Below are positions 32,037-44,365 of a DNA stretch of 64,000 nt, one piece after another. The position numbers were made by a program, and so were the translations under genes. Each line of letters begins with the position of its first letter. Positions within the stretch are counted from its first letter, which is position 1. Origin of the DNA: Sipunculus nudus (Eukaryota; Annelida; Sipuncula; Golfingiida; Sipunculidae). The notes under the pieces are model-generated. The model saw only the letters and a list, made by a program, of their open reading frames with translations, was not told the DNA's origin and made no database searches. The stretch is from NCBI GenBank assembly GCA_026874595.1, contig CM049318.1, positions 35,795,956 through 35,859,955 on the forward strand. The letters run 5' to 3'.

Positions 32037-34134
32037 ATTAATATTCATTTTTAATCACATTCATATACTTAAAAAAAAATTACTAAGTGTAAACTCTCTG
32101 TGCTTGCACATGTATGCAAGTACACTTAGTTATTTCTGAATTTGTTTAATTCTTAAAATTTTCCTTTGTACTCGAAAACAGGACCCCTGTTAATAAATAT
32201 ATATGAGGGACAGTTCACAAATTAGTTACATATATAATCAAGAAATATATATTGATATAATAATGCGAAAGGAGCTCACAGAATAATTTTGATTTTCCAC
32301 TCCGAATCCGCCAGATTCGCCAACTGTCGCATAGTTATTGTCATCATGCGAATTTGTAGACCTTTATACAAAATAAGCAATGTCCTGTGGCCACTTTTAA
32401 ATTGGCGTATAATAATCAAAGCATGCTGACAGTTTTTTTCTCGGTATCCTTCTCTATATTTGAAACGTTCGACTAACGATCACCCTCAACTTCCGCCAGA
32501 AAATATACTGTACTCTTAATGTAGGCAGAAATTTAGAGTATTATGTATTTATCAAAATGTTCACCAACCAAGATAATAGTCACAATTAAATACAAGTTAA
32601 ACAGGCCCTGACATGAGACGGCCATAACATTATTTTGTGTAAAATAATCAGTTTAAATGCAGTCAAATCGTCAGTCATTGCTCTAAAATATAAATCTGAC
32701 ATTGTTATGTTTAACCTTTAATGAAATGCGTCTCTAGTGTAATGTTATTGCTAATAATGAATGAATATATATGGGGAAAACGTCTACAAGTGAAAATGGT
32801 ATTTTATCTCCGTGGACAGGTGAAAAATGCACGTACCACAGTTTAATCAGACCGGTTCCTCGAAGCACGGAGATCGTAATTCTTATTTGATCCAAGTAGC
32901 GATAAGTTTTTTTTACGGAAGGCTTATTTGGAAGGCCTACCCACCGGCCGTGTATAATACACAATGGAGCGTGGCTTTGGGAATTCCTCAGTGTTATGTG
33001 TGTTCTACCGCCCCAACAAGCAGTCCAACAGTGAAATACAAGTCTGCAAACGTCTATATCCAGGTGACGTTGGCATTCAAATAAACGAGGCAGTTACTTA
33101 TAATAAAAAGGAAAACTAGATGAGAGGCATTCTAATTCACTTAGATTTTTCCTTTTTTTCCCGGAAATATTTATTAAGCAGTAACCGTACATTAATTGGC
33201 AGATATGATAAATTTATAACGTTCCATATAATACATGATAATTATATATACCATTAATTACTAACCTCATATCAGGAACCTTATATTTCTACTTTGAAAT
33301 ATGGAAATATAACTTTCACTTATATATAACTAATAAAAGAAGAAATGCTCGGAACCTATGTTTTCTAAACATTTTGACAATAGAAATTACTCATTTACTA
33401 TTAGTAAAACATACCTAACTTGTAACATTCGTAAGAAATGCTAACAAAAATAATGTAAATGTCTTTTTGCCAATCGACAACTGCCTGAATGGTCCCGGAG
33501 CTGACCAGCAGCCTCTCCATTACTTGCTCCCCTGGGGTTAAATTGAATTATTTATTCTGTGAAAAATGGGAATTTTTATTCTCGAGAGACGAGTCAAGGA
33601 CAGACTCCTGAAAACACAGGTTACAGACTTCCGACCAGACATGTGTATAATTTGTCATCCACAGTAAACAAAATGACTACGTTACTCAGGAATGTTTTGC
33701 CAGCTCATTTGCCATTATGGTGTCAGTACGCACCCTGGTAGATACAAAACAAATGGAAGTGATAGCAGTTTAGCTGTTGATGTATAATCTCAAATAATTG
33801 TGGGTCTATAAAACAACCAACCGCGCCCGTAAAATAGAAAGTTGTAGAGTCAGAAATATGAATCCTGATAATATTTTCTGTTTGTTTTTCTTAAGATGAA
33901 CGGTGCGAATCATAGGACTTTAATATATTGGCTGAACTGTTACATTATTACATATATTTAACGACAAACATGGTTTGGTTTAATTTATTATCGTTAAGAT
34001 GTCCAGGAAACTTCAACAAAGTTTGCAGTGATAAAATGCCATTGTTCATAAATAATTGCCCGGTTGTTTTATTTGTCAAATGAATAAACGTCTTTGTTAA
34101 CCATTTCCCATTTTCTTTACTTTCATTTTCCACT

Positions 34135-35205
34135 CAAACATTATTCCGGACATTCAAACATTTCATAGAGACAAAATGATCTTGATTGTTAAACTTGTTT
34201 TGACTTTCTTCCTGCGGGTCAACTATTGTCAGTCACATGTACGTCACCGCCGACTCAGCGACTCAACTTGAGCCAAAAATCATATATATATATTGTGCGT
34301 TTACGATTCCGGTAGCAGTTTAAGGGGTTAACTCGGAGATACGAAACATATGCACCAGATGGCAGATGTTTTGTGCCAACTCCGTAGCGGATTATCAGAG
34401 ACAAATTTTATATTTGGTTCATTACCACAGTTAAGAAGACGATTCATTCGCATTTTTCTTCCTGCACTTTCTTCTTTGTTGGTTCATTGTAAAGGCTGAT
34501 TCACCGACCATATTTCTTTTCTGTTTTATCGAACTGTTTTTTTCATGAGTGAGAGCATCGAAACATGTTCTGCGACTTTTAGGAAACATGGAAATTAGTG
34601 TAAATGGCTTGATCTGAACTCTTTCACAGCCATATTAACTAATAACAGACATGCGACATTGACTTTCAATTATGCTTTTATTTGCTCATTTTCCATTTGC
34701 AATGCGAGTTACACTCCGTAATTATAAGTTCAGTCGTTCGGAGACCATTTTATAACATACCAACATTTTTCCCCAATATCTGCGTCGATATACATGAACC
34801 AGAAGGCTCTGAGAAATATAATTCGAGTGTTTTGTCGTTGTGTTCATTTTCGATTTGTTATACCTTGCTGAATTGTGAGGAATACATGCCTAAGATAAAA
34901 GGTAGCTTTCTGAAAATGATAAAACACATTTATTTTTAAAACACGAATCGTTGTATTGGACCCTTATCTAATTCTGACATCGATCATTATATGATTTCTA
35001 TGTTGCTATGAGCGGGTTGTATCAAATATGTAAGTAATGCTTGATCCGATGTATCTATATATTATAGTTTTGCATATAAATATGTATGTGTATAATATCA
35101 TATCGTTTATAAACACAATCTTGTTGTAAACCAATATTTTATTCATATAGAGGTAAAAAATAAAATACAATTTAATACAGGTTTCATTAACATTTTACTG
35201 CTCTT
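34135..35205. mobile_element. ~1.07-kb insertion private to copy B, class unknown
   Basis: Copy A runs straight from the TCTTTACTTTCAT-like to the TCTTCTTATC-like flank where B has this extra sequence. CATTTT occurs at both edges and may be a target duplication. No terminal inverted repeats, RT motif or tRNA head found. The alternative, a deletion in A, cannot be excluded. An 85-codon open frame at 34682-34939 is unrecognised. Confidence 0.5.
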
Positions 35206-35789
35206 CTTATCATAACATCCTTGCTAAAAGTACTTTGAGTTTGTCATAACTTTAAAAGAAATTACAGCGCCTTAGTAACTTGAGACACCGCTGACATTTA
35301 TGGGATCTTTATTGAATGAATAATGGCGCTTATTCTATTATAATCCGAAAATGAATTAAGGAAATATTTAATCAAGGCGTCTTTAATCAAAATGTTTTGG
35401 ATTGATTTTAGTAGCATGTTATCACTAATTAATATTTAAAATCAGTCGCCAAGATATGGAAATGTGATTTCAGTAACATTTGCTATTCAATGACGGTAGA
35501 TAAATCTGACGATGTTCATCAGTACTGCTATGTTTAAGCTAGTTATTACAGATACCAATAATACTAATGATGAATTGTCCATTAATTTTCAATTTTCCTC
35601 CGGAATTATCAGAAAATGGAGGTCTTCCTCATTATTAATGTTTAATAATATCGTTTTGACTGTCTCTTGATATGGTTTTCGGCAGAGTTGTTGGATTGCT
35701 TCCTCAAATTCAGGCTCCGAGGTTACTGAAAATATTATCATAACTAGAAATACGCATTCTCAGGAATGCAGGGCCCAATCACCTATTAA

Positions 35790-36238
35790 GCATGATGAAT
35801 CAACACGAAAAATAGCTTTTCTCCTTTAAATAAATCTGTACCTGCCAAAATATTGCCTTTAAACCGTTTGCCTACTCATATAAACGAGTGTTAACAGTAG
35901 ACCGGGCGCAACATAAACACAGAACGTGGGGCCGTAAGCATCGCGAAGCCGACAGGTGTCAATCAATAGATCCCCTGACTAACTTGGCTAAAAATGTAAT
36001 ACATGTTCCTGCTGACTGAAACACCGCGTATTGCGGCTTATAATCGGACCTCCGGACACACGGCCTTGTGGACTGTGTTTACCAACACACAGAGCCATAA
36101 CAAAGTGATAAACAGCCATATGCGAGGTACTGGGACTGTGTGGTGTGATGGTTTTGCTGGGAAACGTTTGTATAAAGCAAAACTGAACCAATTGTTTGAA
36201 AGAATAGGCATGATATTGCTCTCTTATTCTAAGTTTCA
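35790..36238. mobile_element. ~0.45-kb insertion private to copy B, class unknown
   Basis: Absent from A near 27225. Moderately GC-rich. A 128-codon open frame (36003-36389) starts here but runs on into repeat F, so it is not a gene. No clear termini; TTAAG/CTAAG at the edges is weak evidence of a target duplication. Confidence 0.4.
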
Positions 36239-36257
36239 TTGGTGCATAACTTCCTCA

Positions 36258-36525
36258 AACAAGCATTTGCATTCACTTATTCGCCTCATATTCCGATGTT
36301 CAATCGAACATATGTGTTTGCAGATTTATAAATATTCCTTGAAGTCCTTATTGGGTCCGAATCATGGGCCGAACCCACACCAAATCTAATTTATTCTTTA
36401 TTCTCCTGTTAATGAGGTGCACTATAAATTTCATGATTGCATGAGTTATGTTGTGAACAAACACACAAACTAATTCACACACTATGAACGCATACCCTCC
36501 CGATGGTGGCAATGAAATGTCGGCG
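36258..36525 (+). repeat. Interspersed repeat family F, copy 6
   Basis: The most complete 3' half: ATCATGGGCCGAACCCACACC, TGAGTTATGTTGTGAACAAAC, then GAACGCATACCCTCCCGATGG. Paralogous to copy 4. Confidence 0.75.
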
Positions 36526-36757
36526 ATAAAGATTTGTTTTCTAATGCGTATTGGTGAAGTTTTTCAAACACTTTCACTCAGCGTTTTGTATGCATGCAAG
36601 GTCAGGTTATTGTAAGGGCAAAGAAGCAGTTAATATGAATCACTTGGACGTGTTTCATATTTGCTCACGATTCCTGCGAAGTGTTAAAAGCCTCTTTGCA
36701 GACAAACATTGCTGAAACATTTGTTGCATAAATCTTCCTGCCTTTCACGATGAATAA

Positions 36758-36820
<63 letters not shown>
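36758..36820. repeat. (TA)n microsatellite
   Basis: Pure TA, at the position in B that corresponds to the triplicated MITE block in A. B has no MITE here. Confidence 0.95.
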
Positions 36821-36823
<3 letters not shown>

Positions 36824-37099
36824 GGACTCGAACCAAATTTTTTACGGAGCGAGCGGTCAGATTATGCCAACTTGTAGGAGAAATAAAAAAAAACAACTTG
36901 CTTCAGCTCCTAACCTGGAACATGTAAACCAAACAAATTATAGAAAATTTTCTGTTATACCTTTCTACCTGAAGGATCACAGCAAAAGCATACATAAAGA
37001 CCAGTCGTAACCCATTCCATCAAGGAATGTATAATGCATGGAGTCTGAACATGGATAGTAGGCTGAAGTAGAGCGAACACCTATCTTAATGTGAGATAC

Positions 37100-37300
37100 C
37101 GTGTTTGCATTCACTAATTCGGCCTATATTCCCACGTGCATTCGTGTATAAGTGATTGTACATTTGTGATAAATTCCCGATGAATCCGGATCAGTGCCGG
37201 ATCCTAACCAAAATGTAACAGAATTTTTCATTGGCCTGAAAAGTGAAAGAGATTATGTTCATGATTTGGTGAGTTTTGTTGTGAACAAATAAAGGCATTT
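37100..37300 (+). repeat. Interspersed repeat family F, copy 7
   Basis: CCGTGTTTGCATTCACTAATTC start, GTGCATTCGTGTATAAGTG, CCGGATCCTAACCAAAATG and TTTTGTTGTGAACAAATAAAG. Confidence 0.75.
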
Positions 37301-37344
37301 TTATGCTCTTTTTTAAATGTATATATACGCCTAAAAAGTCATGG

Positions 37345-38200
37345 GGTAAAAAACGGTCCACTGGCGACCCTGGTTCGATCCCCGGAGTGGGTTGTAGTAG
37401 CCTGTCCAAGGCCAGTGTTTTTCTTCGGGTTCTCAGGTTCTCTTAGATATTTTACGCTCCCGAGGCAGCGGAAATCTTGCGCTTCTAAAGAAACAACTGA
37501 TTTTCACGCTGCCAGCTTTGACCGTTTATGATATATTTAGACACCAGATGGCGGTTCGTTGTCCGCTGAAAAAAACGTGCGTATGATGTGACAAGCAGCC
37601 AACCAGATGCCAATAAACAAACACTCGACAGGCATCCTTGCTCCGCCCATAGCTGCGCTTCAAGCGCCGCTTGATGAGTTTACGGTCGAATTTTAATTGC
37701 TCCCTCTGCATTCTCGCATCATCGACCGATTCGATTATGACATTATGACTGTGTTAGCGTAGCCATGTATCTGTTGTCTGAAGAACTGAAACCAGCCAGC
37801 GAGGTGTGCACGCAGCCTATGATGTTACGTATCGTTTGAATAACAGCTCACCGGCCGGCATCCTATGTGCCCAAGGCCCTATGCAAACCACGTCTGCGGC
37901 AATTCTCTCTTAGCCTGTGGCCTGTTCAACGGTTACCGGGGCGATGAGCTGTCAATCAAAACGAAATGAACATGATTGGCTCCGTGTATTCCTCGCTTGG
38001 CAGTGTCTTCCAGCATAAGGTCTCACCTGATTGGACAAAAATACAGTGCTCCACTCTGGTGTAGCAATTCAGGATACGAGGTCATAACAAACAGCGCTTA
38101 CGATATAGGTACTAGGCCTATAGTTAAAGCACTGTGTAAAGAGCGTAAGATATTTCAGAAGGCCACGACCTGACCCATGGGGAGTGCCTCGGTTATTTAT
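37345..38200 (+). mobile_element. tRNA-derived SINE family S2, copy 4, split by a transposon
   Basis: B box GGTTCGATCCCC at 37372-37383, body CCAAGGCCAGTGTTTTTC and GGGTTCTCAGGTTCTC, interrupted at AGATATTT and resuming as ACGACCTGACCCATG and GGAGTGCCTCGG after 38155. The uninterrupted partner is copy 3 in A. Confidence 0.75.
37453..38147. mobile_element. 695-bp DNA transposon with 8-bp target duplication (hAT-like), inside the SINE
   Basis: AGATATTT lies at 37445-37452 and 38148-38155. Between them the element starts TACGCTC and ends GAGCGTA, a 7-bp inverted repeat. The paralogous locus in copy A is an intact SINE (empty site). An 8-bp duplication fits hAT, P or Merlin-type elements; the short TIR does not decide. 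The interior is GC-richer than the surroundings and has several CCAAT/ATTGG words and a 62-codon minus frame at 37526-37711 (MQREQLKFDRKLIKRRLKRS, basic). No transposase domain is recognised, so it is non-autonomous. Confidence 0.8.
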
Positions 38201-38925
38201 AATAACTATTTGTTCAATCTATGTAAAATAAAGTTTATAGTAACTGAAGTGCAATTCAGACTCATTTATGATATTCTTAATAATATTAAAACTTTCTATA
38301 ACAGATTGATAGCAATTTATATATATCAAATAAGAAAAATCTGCTTTCTTTTCATTCTTTTGTAGCTGGAATTCACTTGTACGGTCGATCAGACGACACT
38401 TCCGGTGAATTCTCAATTAACAATGTATATATTACTTTTGTCGAAGCTAAAAAGGCAAATACAAAGCAGTTCTCCTTCAAGGCAAACAATTGTCAGATTC
38501 AGAACGCCTAAAAGGGGTCAATGCTCCAAATATTGTTTTCTGGTCTGTTCTTTACACCCTTAACGCAGTCAATTGATTTCTCTTTATGTAAGAAAAGAAG
38601 AGACCATTTAGACTGTTTTTAGTAATTAATCTCCCGGCGCCCCTACAAACCGTTGAGAATAGAAATAGTACGATGAATAAATATTCTGCGACCGGAAGCA
38701 GAATTGTCGTTTAGCGTATCACTCCCTGTGCAGACGATCCATGGTTGTCATGGAGACCTAAGTTAACGATTGTGTCTTAATGAAAGGTTGCAGGTGGGTT
38801 TATCATCCCACATTATATCGTGCCCACCGCATGGGATTGAAAATTAGATAGTTTAAAAGTTATTATCATACAAATTAAATAAAATTCAACAGTATTCGAA
38901 TTGTAAATGAAACTGTTTTATAAGA

Positions 38926-38933
38926 GAATATAT

Positions 38934-38980
<47 letters not shown>
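38926..38980. repeat. (TA)n microsatellite with TAAATA interruptions
   Basis: Private to copy B; the A position (~31022) has only short ATATAAAATATA. Confidence 0.9.
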
Positions 38981-38984
<4 letters not shown>

Positions 38985-39932
38985 AGGTATATATACTAGA
39001 TTATTTAGTTATTACAATATAATTATTGTAAAGATATAATTAGTAAGACTGGGTCACCCCATTGTTTACTGGTTCAAATACACCCATAATGCTAATGCGG
39101 CTAATCCCATGGTTAATACAGATATACAAAAGGTTATACAATATATCTTTAGGATTTCAGCAAAATTGATACATTTTCAATCCACGGTCGAAAATCCGCA
39201 TGAAATACATAGATAATCAGTGGTAGCTTTATTGAAAGCAGCGGTGACGTGAAAATGACTTTAATAATTTTTTTTTACATTTAGTCGCCAATATATATCA
39301 TGATACATCTTATAAGACGCCACAGACGTTGGATATGGTCGTTCAGTTTTTAGAGGCATAAATCATTTGTGGACAAGATTCCGCATCAACTCTATATATT
39401 GGCAAATATATTTACTGGAAGGATTGCCCTCCGGCATATATGTTTCCTACGGTTTCTGTATCTGTCTGGTTTGCCAAGACAACCGCCAGGAAACTTCGGT
39501 GGTCGCTCGACAAGCACCTGGGCTTGCTAAGTAACTTGTTCATTCAGGTGTTGCCATGGGGAAATGGAAATTACTGATGCAGGGTATATTTATAGATCCT
39601 CGGCTGTTTGTGGTCATTTACCTGGAAAATCATACTAAATGCATTTCCTTGGAAAAGCATGTACTTTCGTTCAATTCGATCATTGACCTTTGGTTCCCTC
39701 TTTGCAAACAATCAAGTATTCCTTAGGAGATGTATATTTCCTGCCAGAAGACGCAAAGATTAATTAACATAGACAGTAGCATTTATTTATAGTAAACTCA
39801 GAAATAGAACCAATGTCTATATATTTCTAATTATTAATATATATATATCTCATTTCCCATATAAAAAATATTATTCTCTGAATATAGCAGGTTGATAATT
39901 AGGTTTATAATCCCCCTAACTAAAAAGTAGTT

Positions 39933-39961
39933 GGGGGGGGGGGGGGTAAATATTTACCCCC
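39933..39961. repeat. Poly-G (14) joined to a perfect 20-bp palindrome
   Basis: G run 39933-39946; GGGGGTAAATATTTACCCCC at 39942-39961 is its own reverse complement. An upstream CCCCCTAACT (39912-39921) can also pair with AGTTGGGGGG, giving two competing hairpins. Confidence 0.9.
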
Positions 39962-40115
39962 TGTATTGACGCCCACGGGCGGTGTTCGGAAACAAGGAAT
40001 TAAAGGGGACGGGGGCTAGCTCAGTAAGACTGTAGTAATATATATATATATATACTGAGCACAGGTGAAGTAGTGTTCTAAATTGTACGAAAACGGCACC
40101 AGCTGATTTTTTTTA

Positions 40116-40349
40116 ATGAAGCGTTTATCATCCAGTCTCTCAGATTTTCACGAAGAAAACCCCTCCCCTGATGTAATGGCGATAAAAGGGGAACATTTAT
40201 TGTACATGCAGTATTTTAAATCAATCAGATATTTCAATTCCTTATTCGAATCTCCATCAATAACTAAGTATTCAGCTGCTCATGAGTGTTCTATTTCTCT
40301 GTTTCACGAAGACACAATGTGCATTGAATCAATTCTCCATGGTTCCTAA
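40116..40349 (+). CDS. Unidentified 77-codon open frame
   Basis: Starts MKRLSSSLSDFHEENPSPDV. Composition is plausible for protein and it lies outside the repeats I could define. No recognised domain, no homologous frame elsewhere in the window, no obvious splice sites. It may be chance. Confidence 0.15.
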   Translation: MKRLSSSLSDFHEENPSPDVMAIKGEHLLYMQYFKSIRYFNSLFESPSITKYSAAHECSISLFHEDTMCIESILHGS

Positions 40350-40839
40350 TCACTCCCTAACATAGTCGGAAAGTTGAGGTTTTATGAAAATTCAAATTTC
40401 TGAACTATATTTGCCGTATGACCGATCAACGAATTCACATAACTATTTTTGATCCAATGATGGTGGAAAAAATTACAAATGGAATGTCGGGAGGATGCGT
40501 TTAAACGATTACGCATAAGATATGATGAAATAAAAAAAAGCTTTTGACTGTTATTTTGAAGTTGAATGCTAAACCTGAAATTTATATATCATTTCCATTG
40601 GAGAAAGTTATTGAATTTTGAAAAAGGGAGTCTATTCGTGAAAAGATACGTACTTATATTTTGTTCATTCACATCTTTAAAGAAAATATTTATTCAACAC
40701 AACTATTCTTACCGCAGGCTTGACCACATTTAATCTGTTGTATATATATTATTAAATTACCGACATTTTTACATGTTTTTATATTTCTCTGCTTGTGAAC
40801 AGCCAATAAATTACATGCGGACTTACACAGTCAGCCCTG

Positions 40840-40841
<2 letters not shown>

Positions 40842-40894
<53 letters not shown>
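40842..40894. repeat. (TA)n microsatellite
   Basis: Pure TA. Confidence 0.95.
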
Positions 40895-40896
<2 letters not shown>

Positions 40897-42181
40897 GTAA
40901 GATTACTATAACGTAAGCTGTTCTTATACTGTGAGGGATCGCGATACTAATATTAAATTAATAATTATAACAAAAATGTGCAGTGTGCAATATTTGTCCT
41001 ATCAATGGGAACCATGGGAACATGACAACAAGGCGAGGAAAGCAAATTTTTGTGGCCCTCCATTTTCACATACAAGCTTTCTCCTTTGTCTACAGCAACC
41101 CTTCCTAAATAACATAACATTAGTTTTTATTCAAATAAACTCGGAATGACGCTTAAGAAAAAAAATTCTGTAGCAATCAATGGTAAAGGATGAACAATAA
41201 AAAGAGTTCCATTTAAGTTAAAGAAATTGGACTTCCCCAGTATTTCAGCAGATGTATCGCTTGTTAATACCGAAATACCGGCGCGGATTGCGTGGTGTTC
41301 AAATAAAACAGAACGATGAGTAAGATAGCTTTACGAGTGGTTATTAACACGTTCCCATGTACCATTAACTGCAGATATTAATAGCAGAATCACCATTGCG
41401 GATATGCTGGGCTGTCGGGCGAGCGCGTGACCGAATCCCTAACAACATGGCTTTAGCTGACAAAACCATGTGTTGATACTCGAGCCCGAGGATAACGAGG
41501 CATTAAATTTACGGTACAGTAAAATAGAGCGGATCCCTTTGCTTAATCTTGCTGTTATAGCTCTGAACAGTCACAGCTGCAAAGATAATAACGGCCCTCG
41601 TTTAAAAAAAACAAAAGAGCTATAAAAAAGGACTTGCTCTGAGAGAAAACACTCAATTCTCATCCGCGCCTTAAAAAAAATTCTAATATTTTTTCTTCAC
41701 CATAAGAAAACCAATGATGTAAAACAAATATCGCTATGCCAACGCCAGCACCAAAGATTTCTACCTAATTTACAGAAGAACTAAAGTTTTCCGTGTTGTG
41801 TACACGTTTGGTTTTGTCAGACTGTTTTTGTCACCGCTGTAAACTTCTATATTAGCCGACCTTGTTAGACTAAGTAAAATTCTAAGATGAGTTTTAGGCT
41901 TAATACCCTCTCGTGTGTAACAACTCCCGGTGTATAGACTGGTCCGGGCAATATCTAGAAGTAGGGCAATGGGACTCAGACTTATTTGTAAAAATCTTTG
42001 AAAAGAAACACCTGGAATACACCCGCGATTAATTACGGTACTTCACTTCGTGCATTATGCTCTAACGAACTGAGAACTGTTGTATCTTTTTAATCTTGCG
42101 CTGAAAGCTTCTTGTAAATATTGCAGACGTATTCATCAATACATGTCAAATCATGTTTCGTGGATTTTTTTTCGTGGATTT

Positions 42182-42201
42182 TTATATATATATATATAAA
42201 T

Positions 42202-42245
<44 letters not shown>
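42182..42245. repeat. (TA)n microsatellite with one AAATACAA break
   Basis: Two TA blocks separated by AAATACAA. Confidence 0.95.
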
Positions 42246-42249
<4 letters not shown>

Positions 42250-44210
42250 ATTCATTTTTAAGATATATTATTAATGTGTGTAAATTAGAATTACAAACAT
42301 TTTCAACTATCTTTAGCATTTCAAGCAGTGTTTGATATGAATGTTAGGCTCATAAGAGTCAGCAATGCTGTTGTTGTTGATACGAGATAGAGGCATTATG
42401 AGGAGCCTCTCCGCTTAAGTTAAGACAATTCTGTCCGCGGAAAATTAAGATGTGATAAATTTTTGTACTATTAAAACAAGTTTAACCAATATAATATGAT
42501 TAGCATATGGGTTTAGATGTGATAAGATGCATTTCAAGGCAATGTTTTAAGTTTGTTGCTTTACCAAATGCTCTTTTTAGGGCTGAGACATTTACTAGGT
42601 CTAATAAAGTATGTATGTGTGTGTGTGTCTGTTATGCTTCTATATAAGAAAATTACTCACTGCGCTTGTTTATTTCTCTACCTCCGCCATACCACGTTCA
42701 TTGATCTGTTATGATCCCATACGATATATTTTGTAATCTTCCTCTTGGATATTATATTAATAGTTTAATACAATTAAATACAAGTGATGTTTCATTTTTA
42801 ATTTTGTATAGCATGATCCTTAACTGTCATTTTTATTCAGTGATAAGACTGTGTTTCTAGTCCCATGGGTTTTACCTTTCACACTCTAACATGTGTTATC
42901 ATTTCCGCACATCACAGGATGATAACATGTTCAAAGTACTCCAAAAACTATGCCATAACTACTAAACTTAGGTCTGTTTTGTATTGGTGTGAAATCATCT
43001 CTTTCAAGAACTGTTCGTTTCCATGTTTTATTAATAAACCCAGTGTTCTGAAATTTAAAAGAAAATATGTATCACTGAGGACTACAGAGTCTTGAGGGAT
43101 GCTTCGTTTTTGGGTTTAGTACAGTTTAACAGTTGTGCGGATAAATCCACGAGCATTAACAATACGTTATCTTTCGTAACAATGTGTTTTACTCCACTTT
43201 AGGCTGTTACTGGTTACTCAATTTTGATACAGATCCAATTTACCAAAATCCTAATCATATAATAAGAGATTTTGTCTTCATTAAATAGATGTCACAATCT
43301 TATTTTCGAGTTAACGTGAAGTACAAGGACGGATTCTATGAGAAGCACAGGATATGTTAAATTTGTTTGAGTTGTTTAATTTTTTTTTCTTTCCCTATAA
43401 AGTGATTTTTATCGATCATACTACTTTTATTTGCTTCCATTATGATCAAGTTCATGCATTGTGTTTAAATTTCAACATATATTTCAACATATGTTTCGCA
43501 ATCATAATTGATGTATCCAAGTTATGTATTACATAATTTTAACGGATCACTGAACAATTTGTTACTGATGCTATAATGTTGATAATTTATTAAGTTATTT
43601 TATTACGTCCATCAATATCAGTTATCTCCGGTTGTTTAATTTAGGGGTCGGACTATCGATATTTATTTAATACTTTATAAAAATGGGACATCTGTCTTCC
43701 TTTAAAAGATGTTACAATTTTATTTTCAGATTAACTTCGTATTTTCGGATCGAATATGGGAGAAACATAAGACATATCACTATGGCATTAGTTTATTGAG
43801 TATTTATTCCTCAATCAATCGATTGTTCATCGATTACTATAATTTTGTCGTGGTTCACTTAATCTTTTTTTTCAGTATCATTTCTGAATATGTACACATA
43901 TGTCATAATTTTACTTCAATCCAAACACATTTATCAGCTTGTTTTGGGAAATTGTGTGGCTTTATATGCTGACATTGTTATTCACAAGATTTCACATTCG
44001 GGCGCAGCAGAAATCGTAATAAAAATGATACTGAGTAAAAGAAACATGGGAGAAAGTAAATATGATCATACACTGTATATATTGTATCCAGAGTTGAGAT
44101 ACCTTTTACAGGGTTATCAATTATGTATGTACCACTCAATGCCAACTATGGCTTAAATCCACCTCTCCTGTTCTAGTTGGTCCCAAAACACCACGTACCG
44201 GCTGTGATAC

Positions 44211-44365
44211 ACTCTTTGAAAAGGGGTTCTTCGCAGTAGACTGAGTGAAGAACCCTTATAGGCCTTTAAACTGGAGCCTTCAACACATGGTTCTTTATGT
44301 ATCTACCTGAGGGTTCTTTTATGGAACCGTAAGGTTCCTATGAGTACCTTTTTAACGGTTATTTA
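44211..44365. mobile_element. GAAGAACCCTT-type MITE fragment
   Basis: AAGGGGTTCTTCGC at 44221 pairs with GTGAAGAACCCTT at ~44245 as a hairpin, and further AGGGTTCTTTTATGGAACC and GTAAGGTTCC modules follow to ~44350. This TTCTT/GAAGAACC pattern is known from animal MITEs; boundaries are uncertain. Confidence 0.5.

Larger units (their letters stand above)
32037..39547 (+). repeat. Segmental duplication, copy B
   Basis: Partner of 24755-31598 (landmarks under copy A). Private to B are a ~1.07-kb insertion at ~34135-35205, a ~0.45-kb insertion at ~35790-36238 and a 695-bp DNA transposon at 37453-38147. Divergence from A looks substantial throughout (many substitutions and short indels). Confidence 0.92.
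40350..44200. other. AT-rich region without recognised genes
   Basis: Contains (TA)n tracts at 40842-40894 and 42182-42245. A TATA-like GCTATAAAAAAGG at ~41619 lies ~200 bp downstream of a slightly GC-richer stretch (41275-41520), but only very short frames follow. Low-complexity open frames at 42865-43095 and 43354-44156 follow AT-rich codons and match nothing I know. Confidence 0.45.

Noticed and set aside
36003-36389. 128-codon open frame
   Set aside because: It begins in a copy-B insertion and runs into interspersed repeat F; no domain and no partner in copy A.
41600-41760. Promoter and short coding start near GCTATAAAAAAGG
   Set aside because: Only 1-10-codon frames follow, with no donor or coding sense; kept only as a remark.
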